From contig CAWDMN010000097.1 of the NCBI GenBank assembly GCA_963803155.1, forward strand, positions 1 to 64,000: a stretch of DNA of 64,000 nucleotides, given 5' to 3'. A program made the position numbers and the translations under genes. This DNA is from CAWDMN01 sp963803155. GTDB taxonomy: Bacteria > Acidobacteriota > Terriglobia > Versatilivoradales > Versatilivoraceae. The notes beneath the pieces are model-generated. The model was given only the letters and a program-made list of their open reading frames with translations, had not been told where the DNA came from and ran no database searches. Positions within the stretch are counted from its first letter, which is position 1; the number at the start of each line of letters is the position of its first letter. This document shows, piece after piece, positions 9,057 to 17,699 of the stretch.

Positions 9057-10670
9057 TTATTGCCGAGTCCGGGCGCGCTGGGCGCGGCCTGAAAGATCGG
9101 GGGCATGGCGGTTGAACTGGGTTCGCGGTTCTTCCGTTGTGAAAGGATAATTGCCGATACGCCAATGAGTGTCGGCCATTCTCTCCAAGCCAACCATGCC
9201 GATTTTGCGAATTCCATCCATTGCCCAGAGAAGATTCTCGCCCGTTTGGTTGTTGTGCCAGAGAATATCGTTCTTTCCATCCCCATTGAAATCCGCCACC
9301 ATTGCCACTGCCCATTGAGGAGCCACCCAAGTCTCCATGCTGCCGTCGCCGATTTGCGCCGGGCCGTTCATGTACCAGATCCTGTTTTCCCCTGTCACGG
9401 CATGACGCCAAAGCAAATCCGGCATTCCATCGGATCCGAAATCCCCTGCTCCCGCCAGTATCCATTGGGTATCGGAGAATCCTGAAACCGGCACGGCCTG
9501 CCGTTTGGCGATGCCCGTCATGAACCAGAGCTGATTGGCCCCGGTCGCATAATTGCGCCAGAACAGATCCGGAGAGCCGTCCCGGTCGAAATCGGCGATG
9601 GCGGCAATCTGCCAGTCGACGTCCGGCAATGCCTCCAAATCCGCTTCCTCCCAAACCGTGATCCCTTTCATATACCAAATCCGGTTGGCGCCTGTCTGGC
9701 CATTTCTCCAGAGCAAATCAGTGTTTCCGTCCAAATCAAAATCTTCCGCGCCGGCCAAAACCCAACCGTTACCTGGTGAAGAAGGAAGATTCACTTGAGA
9801 ATTCAGACTCGTCCCATCCATCAACCATGATTTCACTTCATTGGTCGAGGAGTTCCGCCAAATCAGGTCGGTTTTTCCATCCGCATTCAGGTCCGAAACG
9901 CCCAGCCATCCGGCCTCGGCGGCCTGGAGCATATCAAAGGCGGGAACATTTCCTCCCGGCTGGTAATCGGCAAACACCAGCGGATGCAGCAATGCCCAAT
10001 TGACGCCGGCCAATTCTGGAGTCAGAAGACTGAAGACAGTTGAGGCATCCGGGGCAATCTCCTGAACGAGACTGGATTTGACGACTGCTCTCACCCAGCG
10101 ATGGTGCGCCAATGAGAAGTTTTCTTCATAGATCATGCCGTTCATACTGGCGGCATTGGCCGCGGAACTCAGCGGCACTCCCGCCTGGTTGACGAAGCGG
10201 CCAGACAACCGGATCCGGTCGCCTTCCCGGCGGCCAAAAGCGCTCAGCCATGCTTTAGGTGGGCGGGAGAGTTCCGCATCGATCATGGCGGCATAAGTGG
10301 ATTGAAAATCCACCCAACCGGTGCTGATTTGGAAGCCGCTGCCTATCATGATCAAGGGGAGATAAGCCGTCTTGCCAGTTCCATACGCGGCCAGCCAGAC
10401 ATTCAGCCGCCCGCCGCTGACGTCGCGGCTGTCCACGTCATGATCCGGAAAAAAAACCGGCCGGCCGACATACTCCTGGGCCAATTGATCGACCACCGGA
10501 CCGGCGGCCTGGCAAGTCGGTCAAGTGGGGCGCGACAATTCTTCGAATACTACGACCCGCGGCTGGCTCTCGGGATTTGTGGGGAATGGCGCCACGGATT
10601 GAGACCAGCCCGGCAAGGAGCAGAACCATGGCAACACCACACAACAGATCAAGGCCTTCGTGAAAGTCAT
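9057..10670 (-). CDS. Candidate selenoprotein: secreted thioredoxin-like domain plus FG-GAP/VCBS repeats
   Basis: Read as 537 residues if the in-frame TGA at 10523-10521 is decoded as selenocysteine. The start at 10670 follows aaggat and gives a signal peptide (KALICCVVLPWFCSLPGWSQS). Residues about 38-66 resemble the first strand and active site of a thioredoxin fold: VVVFEELSRPT, then TGA at codon 50, then PTCQAAGPVVDQLAQEY. The TGA thus takes the first position of a CxxC motif (U-P-T-C). The frame continues without another stop through a middle domain and five or so repeats of the D-x-[ND]-x-DG type (DLNADGKTDLIWRN, DFDLDGNTDLLWRN, DFNGDGKNDILWHN), which bind calcium in FG-GAP proteins. 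A bSECIS-like hairpin follows the TGA. The alternative is a nonsense-mutated or mis-sequenced cysteine codon, with translation from GTG 10496 of only the C-terminal part. Confidence 0.7.
10485..10515 (-). promoter_or_regulatory. Putative bacterial SECIS hairpin
   Basis: On the minus strand, 18 nt after the TGA, GCCGCC (10508-10503) pairs with GGTGGT (10497-10492) including two G-U pairs. One more G-C pair (10509/10491) closes the stem below. The five-base apical loop is GGUCC (10502-10498). A 3x3 internal loop separates a lower UUG/CAA helix (10515-10513 with 10487-10485). Known bSECIS elements lie in the coding region with the apical loop about 16-37 nt past the UGA and carry G and U in the loop; the E. 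coli fdhF loop contains GGUC at a very similar distance. Confidence 0.55.
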
Positions 10671-11072
10671 ATTGAATCCTTTTCGCTTGGAAGCAGCAAG
10701 AGACTCTTGCATTACCTGGCTTCGATTTTAGGACAAGTGGAAATCCAACTCAACCGCGACTTTAGTTCGGCGGTTCACTTTGCGTCTCAATGAGACGCCT
10801 AGCGGTGAGGCTGCATAGGTGGCCGGAGGGGAAAAGTATAAATTGCGTAATCGCTTGGGTGAATCTCAAGAATGCGGAGAGCCACTCCCAAGTGAGTTCC
10901 CAAGCTGCCTTGCCGGACTGATTCTTGCGCCATCTTCCCTCCGACCATCGCTGCTTTTCCACCATTCACCGCATCTTTACGCCATTCGCCGGAATTTAAT
11001 TCATTTCACGTTTCATTTGCATTAATCTATGCCGTAATATGCGGTCGAAAGGAAATGTCTAAGGAGACACTT
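10671..11072. other. Divergent intergenic region
   Basis: About 400 bp between two divergently transcribed genes, so it should hold both promoters. No clear -35/-10 pair could be picked. A perfect palindrome lies at 10782-10798 (gcgtctca, one central a, tgagacgc), which could be an operator or hairpin. The ribosome-binding site aaggag for the plus-strand gene is at about 11061-11066. Confidence 0.45.
10782..10798. repeat. 17-nt perfect palindrome
   Basis: Eight-base arms gcgtctca and tgagacgc with a single central base, in the divergent region upstream of the candidate selenoprotein gene. It lies 112 nt upstream of the minus-strand start. There is no T-tract, so a terminator is unlikely; a protein-binding site is possible. 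Confidence 0.4.
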
Positions 11073-11528
11073 ATGCAAAAAAAATTAGTTGTCTGGATGG
11101 GCTTGGCTCTTCTGATGGTGCTGTGTGCAGGTTCGGCATTTGACAGTCACGTCAAGGCCGCGGGAAATGGAAGCTTAAAATTGAAGTTGAATTACAAAGG
11201 GGAAGGAAAAGTCGATGAGGCGCACAAAATCATCGTCTTCTTATTTGACAATCCTGATTTTACGCAAGGGAACGTCATGCCAATCGGCACGCAAAACGCC
11301 ACCACCAAAGATGCCGTCCTAACTTTCGCGGATTTGAGCCCCGCGGACTATTATGTCGCGGCAATTTATGATCCAGAAGGCAGTTATGATGGGCAATCGA
11401 TGCCGCCATCAGGATCCTCCGTCGGTATGTTCACCAAGAATCCGCCCGCGCCGGAAGCCATTAAAGTGGAAGAGGGAAAAACCGTGGAAGTGGAGTTGAG
11501 CTTCGACGACTCGTTCAAGATGCCTTAA
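11073..11528 (+). CDS. Small secreted protein of unknown function
   Basis: A 151-residue protein. The start at 11073 is chosen because it lies six bases after aaggag and opens a clean signal peptide (KKLVVWMGLALLMVLCAGSAF). The mature part has alternating hydrophobic strands (KIIVFLFDNPDF, DAVLTFADLSPADYYVAAIYDPEG, KTVEVELSFDD), which suggests a single beta-sandwich like the small DUF2141 or carboxypeptidase-regulatory-like domains. The family is not recognised with certainty. A hairpin follows the stop, so it is probably monocistronic. Confidence 0.7.
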   Translation: MQKKLVVWMGLALLMVLCAGSAFDSHVKAAGNGSLKLKLNYKGEGKVDEAHKIIVFLFDNPDFTQGNVMPIGTQNATTKDAVLTFADLSPADYYVAAIYDPEGSYDGQSMPPSGSSVGMFTKNPPAPEAIKVEEGKTVEVELSFDDSFKMP

Positions 11529-11564
11529 TTCATGGCCGCTTGGATCATGTGCAGCTAATCAAGG

Positions 11565-11582
11565 CCCGGCATTTTTGCCGGG
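11565..11582 (+). terminator. Hairpin after the small secreted protein gene
   Basis: Seven-base arms cccggca (11565-11571) and tgccggg (11576-11582) enclose a tttt loop, 37 nt after the stop. No T-tract follows, so it is at best a weak or Rho-assisted terminator, or an mRNA-protecting hairpin. Confidence 0.4.
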
Positions 11583-11760
11583 GGAATGATTTCCATATTA
11601 GGTAACGCATCGTCACGGCCAAAGGCCGATATAAGCCGAGGCGTAGAAATATTTTCAAATCCCAAAGCCGCCAGCGACCAGCCCGGGCGGGATTCGTCCA
11701 ACCCGGGCCATATTCCGAACATGGGATCTTGGTCAGGGATTTTTCGAAGTCAAGATTCGA

Positions 11761-12264
11761 TTAATCACCCCAAGGGGAAGGCTTATATTTCTCCACCTTG
11801 GCGAAAGCGTCGGCCACCAGACGAGTGTCAAGTTCTTCAGTGGCAAAAGCCCCCGCTTGGGCCAAATATTTCCAGGTCAAATCAAAATCCGCTTTTTGCA
11901 GGAGCGGGTAGCTTCGTTCCAGTCCATCAAAAAAGGCGGTTAATCCAACGCTGACGAAAAAATCCACGGCTTCCTGTCGCGTGGTTTCTACTTTTTTCTC
12001 GTCCCAGAGGTATTGGGACGCCTTGGCGCTTTCCAGATCGTCCACTACCCGCTCCAAATCGTCAGAGCTGACGATCAGTCCCTCCATGTGACCGCTTGGT
12101 TTTAGAGAAAACACCTGGCCACAGCCTCCACAACTGGAGAATCCTCTGCGCAGCACCAAATCCCACACGGGAGCCACTTGCATGGCGGCTCCGCAGCCCG
12201 GACATTTTACTTCCTGGAGAAAATCATTCAATTCGGTATAAATGCCGTCACCCCGATCAGCCAT
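11761..12264 (-). CDS. Zinc-ribbon protein of unknown function
   Basis: A 167-residue cytoplasmic protein, starting at the ATG at 12264, which has an aaagga site at the right distance; an ATG at 12285 in frame does not. Near the N-terminus two CxxC knuckles (CPGCG and CGGCG, about 24 residues apart) form a likely structural zinc ribbon. The remainder is predicted mainly helical (DLERVVDDLESAK, RQEAVDFFVSVGLTAFFDGL) with no recognised catalytic motif. No family name is assigned. It lies downstream of the NUDIX gene on the same strand with a gap of 184 bp, so co-transcription is possible but not shown. Confidence 0.7.
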   Translation of the reverse strand: MADRGDGIYTELNDFLQEVKCPGCGAAMQVAPVWDLVLRRGFSSCGGCGQVFSLKPSGHMEGLIVSSDDLERVVDDLESAKASQYLWDEKKVETTRQEAVDFFVSVGLTAFFDGLERSYPLLQKADFDLTWKYLAQAGAFATEELDTRLVADAFAKVEKYKPSPWGD

Positions 12265-12448
12265 AGCGTATCCTTTCGTAGTCATAGGTTCAGCCCACCA
12301 TCGTAATTATTCACAGGTCAATTCTACACATCCAAAGGGCTTTCTTCCATCAACAAATGAGTGATGCCCGAGAGTCTGGATTCTGCTTATCGATCAGTAA
12401 CTCCCCCTGACAGCATAGCGTCAAGAAGACGATTTTCTCGTCCGCGTA

Positions 12449-13000
12449 TCAGAGCTTTCCGTTTTTCTCGAGGAGAAGCAGATATTGGATCCCAATCAAT
12501 GTCTTCCCATCCCTGATCTTGCCTGAATCCATCAGGTTTTTCAATTCCGCCAGATTCAACCGCACAATCTCGATTTCCTCATCTTCATCCTGATGAGATT
12601 CCACCGGCGTCAGATCCGTAGCCAGATAAACATGCAGGAGCTCATCGCAAAAGCCGGGAGTGGAATAGAATTCAGCAATCTTCTCCAGCTTTCCAGCCTG
12701 AAAACCCACCTCTTCGGCTAACTCACGGGCGGCCGTCAATTCTGGCTTTTCCCGATTGTCAATTTTACCCGCGGGGAGTTCCAGCAGATATTCCCCCATG
12801 GGGTAACGGAATTGCCGGACCAACAACACGGTCTTATCCGGCAGAAGCGGGACCACGGCGGATCCTCCCGGATGTTGAAACACTTCCCGGATGGTGGCCA
12901 CCCCATTCCCGGTGGTAATGGAATCCACGATTAAATTGACGATGCGGCCTTGGTAAATTTCTTTGCGCTCATGCAATTGGTATTCGGGTCTGGAACCCAT
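12449..13000 (-). CDS. NUDIX hydrolase, ADP-ribose pyrophosphatase-like
   Basis: A 183-residue protein that should hydrolyse a nucleoside diphosphate linked to another moiety; the closest type is the ADP-ribose pyrophosphatase group. The full Nudix box is present: G at the start of GKIDNREKPELTAARELAEE, then VGF, fitting Gx5Ex7REUxEExGU, so the magnesium-binding glutamates are intact. An N-terminal strand set (EYQLHERKEIYQGRIVNL) is typical of this subgroup. The gene begins 20 nt after the terminator of the ribosomal operon, on the same strand, so it probably has its own promoter or depends on readthrough. Confidence 0.88.
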   Translation of the reverse strand: MGSRPEYQLHERKEIYQGRIVNLIVDSITTGNGVATIREVFQHPGGSAVVPLLPDKTVLLVRQFRYPMGEYLLELPAGKIDNREKPELTAARELAEEVGFQAGKLEKIAEFYSTPGFCDELLHVYLATDLTPVESHQDEDEEIEIVRLNLAELKNLMDSGKIRDGKTLIGIQYLLLLEKNGKL

Positions 13001-13020
13001 AGAATCCTCACCTCGAGCCG

Positions 13021-13048
13021 AAAAAAAAACCCCAGCGATTCACTGGGG
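13021..13048 (-). terminator. Intrinsic terminator of the ribosomal super-operon
   Basis: On the minus strand a perfect 6-bp stem CCCCAG / CTGGGG (13048-13043 with 13035-13030) with a 7-nt loop is followed by an uninterrupted run of T (13029-13021). It lies 100 nt past the rplQ stop, where the alpha operon should end. Confidence 0.9.
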
Positions 13049-13149
13049 TTTTCCTGGCTTATTCATGTCGTAATTCGAAAATATTGAAGGTCCGGAGGGT
13101 TCACTCCATCGGGCATTAAAAATTCTGGCTCCATGCAGCTCCCAGGAGG

Positions 13150-13698
13150 CTACTCCTCCTTTTTTTCCGGCTCGGATTCAACCTGTTCAGGTTCCTTTTC
13201 CTTCTCTTTTTTATCACCGCTCAAAGCGCTTTTAATCCGTTTGGTCACTTTTTGGGTCATGGATTCAGATTCGCCAGCGCCCTTTGTTTTTTCTTTCTTC
13301 GCTTTTTCAGTCGCGGCTTTTTCAGCTTTCTTGACGGAAAGCTCGCTGCCCAAAAGCTCAATCACGGCGAGATCCGCGCCATCTCCCTGGCGATGTCCCA
13401 GTTTGATGATCCGGGTATATCCACCTTTGCGGTCGGCAAATCGGGCTCCGACCGTTTCAAAAAGCTTCTTCACTACGGTCGCATTCAGCAGATAAGCCGC
13501 GGCCTGTCGACGGGCATGCAACGTATTTTGCTTGCCCAGCGTAATCATTTTTTCAGCTATGGGACGGACTTCCTTGGCCTTTTCCACCGTAGTGGTCATC
13601 CGCTCGTGCTCAATCAGAGAGGTACACAAGCTCCTCAGCAAAGCACGCCGAGAAGGAGTTGGCCTTCCCAGCTTCCGGCCATGTACTCGGTGTCGCAT
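13150..13698 (-). CDS. rplQ: 50S ribosomal protein L17 with charged C-terminal extension
   Basis: L17 lies at the exit-tunnel side of the large subunit. Residues 1-120 are canonical (MRHRVHGRKLGRPTPSRRALLRSL). The protein is 182 residues, while the usual length is about 116-130. The extra 60 or so residues are lysine- and glutamate-rich and low in complexity (KKAEKAATEKAKKEKTKG), probably disordered. The start at 13698 has gaggag ahead. It is the last gene of the alpha operon, directly after rpoA and before the terminator. Confidence 0.97.
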   Translation of the reverse strand: MRHRVHGRKLGRPTPSRRALLRSLCTSLIEHERMTTTVEKAKEVRPIAEKMITLGKQNTLHARRQAAAYLLNATVVKKLFETVGARFADRKGGYTRIIKLGHRQGDGADLAVIELLGSELSVKKAEKAATEKAKKEKTKGAGESESMTQKVTKRIKSALSGDKKEKEKEPEQVESEPEKKEE

Positions 13699-13823
13699 TT
13701 ATGTGAATCTCCTCAAGTAATTTCTCAGGCGCCTACGAGGGCGCATTCACTCTTGCCCATCCTCATCTTTCCGGAATTGCACCGCGAGAGGCCTGTCCGG
13801 GGAAAGGAGGACGCCCGCCGGAT

Positions 13824-14816
<993 letters not shown>

Positions 14817-14897
14817 AAATTATGGATCCTCCCATGCCGCACTAGCTCAGGCGGCAATAATTAATGTCGCTGGTTGCTTTAAACTCGATCGCGGAGA

Positions 14898-15527
14898 TTA
14901 CTTGGAATACAATTCCACAATCAACCGTTCCTGAACCGGCAAGTTGACGTCGTCACGTTTCGGCAGAGTCAGCACTTTCCCCGCGAAGTTGGGACTGTCC
15001 AGTTCCAGCCAGGTGGGAACGCCACGGCTCCCAATCAGATCCAGAGCCTGAATCACAGTCGTGACTTTGCGGCTCTTTTCGGCCAGGGCAATGGCATCTC
15101 CCACGCTAACTTGAAACGAGGGGATGTTCACCTTTCGGCCATTGATCAGGATGTGGCCATGCCGCACCAATTGGCGGCTCTGCGCTCGCGAGGTGGCAAA
15201 ACCCAACCGGTAAACGGCATTGTCCAACCGCCGCTCCAGCATGATCAACAGGTTTTCACCGGTCACGCCTTTTTGACGCTCAGCTTTTTCAAAGTAGTTG
15301 CGAAACTGATTTTCCAACAACCCGTAAATTCTTTTGACTTTCTGTTTTTCCCGCAACTGCATTCCGTAGCCAATCAGTTTGGATTTGCGATCCCTGCCAT
15401 GTTGGCCCGGGGCGAAGTTGCGCTTTTCCATGGCGCAAGAGCTGGATAAACACCGGCTCCCTTTCAGGAATAATTTCATTCCTTCCCGGCGGCATAAGCG
15501 GCAGACTGCTTCACGATATCTTGCCAA
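14898..15527 (-). CDS. rpsD: 30S ribosomal protein S4, zinc-binding form
   Basis: A 209-residue primary 16S-binding protein of the small subunit. The N-terminus carries four cysteines (C9, C12, C26, C31), the zinc-binding C+ form. An S4 RNA-binding domain lies in the second half (RQLVRHGHILINGRKVNIPS). The start is TTG at 15527, supported by ggagga eight bases upstream; no ATG fits. In many bacteria S4 represses its own operon. Confidence 0.97.
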   Translation of the reverse strand: MARYREAVCRLCRREGMKLFLKGSRCLSSSCAMEKRNFAPGQHGRDRKSKLIGYGMQLREKQKVKRIYGLLENQFRNYFEKAERQKGVTGENLLIMLERRLDNAVYRLGFATSRAQSRQLVRHGHILINGRKVNIPSFQVSVGDAIALAEKSRKVTTVIQALDLIGSRGVPTWLELDSPNFAGKVLTLPKRDDVNLPVQERLIVELYSK

Positions 15528-15569
15528 ATTCGTTGTCCTCCATCAGATACTTTCGTTTGCCCATCCGGC

Positions 15570-15977
15570 CTATACACGACGCCGCTTCGGGGGGCGGCAA
15601 CCGTTATGGGGGATGGGAGTCACATCTTTAATTGCTCGAACTTCCAAACCTGCGGATGCCAGGGCGCGGATGGCTGATTCTCGCCCGGATCCAGGCCCTT
15701 TCACGCGGACTTCAATGGATTTCATTCCGTGTTCCCGCGCGATGTTGGCCGCGGTCATGGAGGCTTGCTGGGCGGCAAAAGGAGTCCCTTTCCGGGACCC
15801 TTTGAATCCCAGCGATCCTGAACTGGACCAGCACACCAAGTTGCCCTGTATATCGGTAATACTCACCAATGTATTGTTAAAAGTGGCCTGAATGTGGGCG
15901 ATCCCAGAGGGAACCACCCTCTTTTCCTTCTTCTTAAATACCTTTTTTTTCCCGCTCTTACTTGGTGCTTTTGCCAT
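15570..15977 (-). CDS. rpsK: 30S ribosomal protein S11
   Basis: A 135-residue platform protein of the small subunit that binds the 690 and 790 loops of 16S rRNA. Recognised by GIAHIQATFNNTLVSITD and by the C-terminal DVTPIPHNGCRPPKRRRV, where an N-G pair prone to isoaspartate formation is conserved. A basic N-terminal tail is present. Normal position between rpsM and rpsD. Confidence 0.97.
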   Translation of the reverse strand: MAKAPSKSGKKKVFKKKEKRVVPSGIAHIQATFNNTLVSITDIQGNLVCWSSSGSLGFKGSRKGTPFAAQQASMTAANIAREHGMKSIEVRVKGPGSGRESAIRALASAGLEVRAIKDVTPIPHNGCRPPKRRRV

Positions 15978-16121
15978 TCGTCACTTACTCCTCAATTGGC
16001 CGCCCGTGAGGCAGCCCATTTCCTTCATATCTACCGAAACAATACTCGCCGGCCCTGAGGCTCCGCACCCTGGCATGGCGCCGAATGCGAATAGCCTTAC
16101 GCGGACCGGAACGAAGTCCCA

Positions 16122-16508
16122 CTAGGTTTTGGCGGAAGGTTTCTTTTTGCCTGTAATGGCGCCCTTCCGGGGTCCTTTTCGAGTGCGGGCGTTGGTATGG
16201 GTGCGTTGTCCCCGCACCGGCAAGCTGCGACGATGACGCACGCCGCGATAACAGCCAATTTCCATCAACCGTTTGATGTTCATGGAGATTTCCTTGCGGA
16301 GATCTCCTTCCACGCTTCCCTCTTCTTCGATGATCTGACGAATGCGGGCTACTTCTTCATCGGTCAATTCCCGCACTTTCTTATCCAGGCCGACTCCCGC
16401 GGTTTCGCAAATCCGCCGGGACCGATTGCGGCCGATTCCATAAATGTAAGTCAGCCCGACATCCACTCTTTTTTCTCTTGGCAAATCAATACCAGCAATA
16501 CGCGCCAC
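16122..16508 (-). CDS. rpsM: 30S ribosomal protein S13
   Basis: A 128-residue small-subunit head protein that contacts the P-site tRNA and the large subunit. The start is GTG at 16508, five bases after ggagg, and gives the expected N-terminus ARIAGIDLPREKRVDVGL; longer frames upstream are not supported. A helix-hairpin-helix (TYIYGIGRNRSRRICETAGV) and the basic tail with RGQRTHTNARTRKG are intact. It follows rpmJ as usual. Confidence 0.97.
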   Translation of the reverse strand: MARIAGIDLPREKRVDVGLTYIYGIGRNRSRRICETAGVGLDKKVRELTDEEVARIRQIIEEEGSVEGDLRKEISMNIKRLMEIGCYRGVRHRRSLPVRGQRTHTNARTRKGPRKGAITGKKKPSAKT

Positions 16509-16608
16509 TGTCCCTCCCGAAATACCGTGCTCTGCCTCGCCACCCGGCGCCATGCGCCAAACTGGCGGGATTCCCGGCCGAAACCGGATGAGTCTATTTT
16601 AGCGAAAA

Positions 16609-16722
16609 TTAACCCTGACGTTGTTTATGCTTCGTGTTGGAGCAGATTACCCGCACCACACCTTTGCGATGCACAATCTTACACTTGTCACAAATCTTCT
16701 TAACAGACGCTCTAACTTTCAT
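16609..16722 (-). CDS. rpmJ: 50S ribosomal protein L36
   Basis: A 37-residue protein from ATG 16722 to TAA 16609: begins MKVRASVKKICDKCKIVHRK and ends in a basic tail. The CxxC plus later C and H form the zinc-binding C+ type. Its place between infA and rpsM is the standard one. Confidence 0.97.
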   Translation of the reverse strand: MKVRASVKKICDKCKIVHRKGVVRVICSNTKHKQRQG

Positions 16723-16738
16723 ATTGGCTGCAACCCTG

Positions 16739-16957
16739 TCATTTGTAGCGATAGACGATTCTTCCCCGAGTCAAATCATAAGGCGACAATTCAACCGCCA
16801 CTTTATCCCCCGGCAGAATGCGAATAAAATTCTTTCGCATTTTCCCGGAGATGTGGGCCAAAACCACGTGTTTGTTTTCCAACTCTACCCGAAACATGGC
16901 ATTCGGGAGAGTTTCAACTACCGTGGCAACCACTTCAATGGCTTCTTCCTTGGACAT
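16739..16957 (-). CDS. infA: Translation initiation factor IF-1
   Basis: IF-1 blocks the ribosomal A site during initiation; it is a single OB-fold. The 72-residue form from ATG 16957 (MSKEEAIEVVATVVETLPNA) has the normal family length and ends in LTRGRIVYRYK. An ATG four codons upstream (16969) is possible but sits directly on the ggtgga element. A map gene, common between adk and infA, is absent here. Confidence 0.95.
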   Translation of the reverse strand: MSKEEAIEVVATVVETLPNAMFRVELENKHVVLAHISGKMRKNFIRILPGDKVAVELSPYDLTRGRIVYRYK

Positions 16958-17044
16958 ACTCGCGCTCATTCCACCGATCGGTTTAGAACCGCAAATTTTT
17001 AAGTATATTCCAAAATGCGGTTTAGATCAATTGCTTCCCGCATT

Positions 17045-17698
17045 TCAGCTTCGAACTATGGCCACGATTTCTTTTTGAATCGTGTCGATCCCCAGAGCCC
17101 CATTAATTTCATGGAAGCTTCCCTTGCCCTGGTAATACTGGACCAGCGGCATCGTCTGCCTCCGGTACTCCTTCAAGCGTTCCCGGATGACTTCAATCTG
17201 ATCATCTTTGCGCTGAGTCAACGTCCCCCCGCAGGCATCACATCGATTTTCCACTTTGAGCGCCTGGAAGAAGATGTTATAAATCTGTCCGCACTGTGAA
17301 CAAGTCCGCCGCCCCGTCAGTCTTTTGAAGAGGTCCTCTTCGGGGACTTCGATGCCGAATACTTGAGGCTGCGGAAAGCCCAGCTTATCGAGAATGCCAT
17401 TGAGAGCTTCAGCCTGTCCAATGGTGCGGGGAAAACCATCCAAGATGAAACCAGCCTGGCAATCAAAATTCCGCAACCGCTCTTCCACGATGGCCAAAAC
17501 TATTTCATCGCTCACCAGCTCGCCGGCATCCATTTTTTTCTTGGCTTCGATTCCGAGGGGCGTCTGATTCCGCACCGCTTCTCGCAGGATGTCTCCCGTG
17601 GAGACTTGGGGAATCCCAAATTCCGTGGCAACCATGCGGGCCTGCGTCCCTTTTCCAGCTCCGGGCGCTCCCAAGAAAATCATCGTTTGAGCTTTCAC
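17045..17698 (-). CDS. adk: Adenylate kinase
   Basis: Interconverts AMP plus ATP and two ADP; cytoplasmic. 217 residues from a GTG at 17698, two bases after the secY stop, giving the usual length. The P-loop is GAPGAGKGTQ, the AMP site has STGDILREAV and ILDGFPRT. The LID is of the long type with four cysteines (CSQCGQ and CDACGG), so it should bind structural zinc. The upstream extension of this frame overlaps secY and is not coding. Confidence 0.96.
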   Translation of the reverse strand: MKAQTMIFLGAPGAGKGTQARMVATEFGIPQVSTGDILREAVRNQTPLGIEAKKKMDAGELVSDEIVLAIVEERLRNFDCQAGFILDGFPRTIGQAEALNGILDKLGFPQPQVFGIEVPEEDLFKRLTGRRTCSQCGQIYNIFFQALKVENRCDACGGTLTQRKDDQIEVIRERLKEYRRQTMPLVQYYQGKGSFHEINGALGIDTIQKEIVAIVRS

Positions 17699-17699
17699 T

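Noticed and set aside
9057..10496. FG-GAP gene starting at GTG 10496 as an ordinary complete CDS
   Set aside because: The frame upstream contains a matching signal peptide and thioredoxin strand directly continuous with it apart from the TGA, and the GTG lies inside the presumed active-site helix without a ribosome-binding site.
11073..11528. Small secreted protein as a bacteriocin or toxin
   Set aside because: It has an ordinary signal peptide and beta-sandwich-like body, with no immunity gene, leader motif or export gene nearby.
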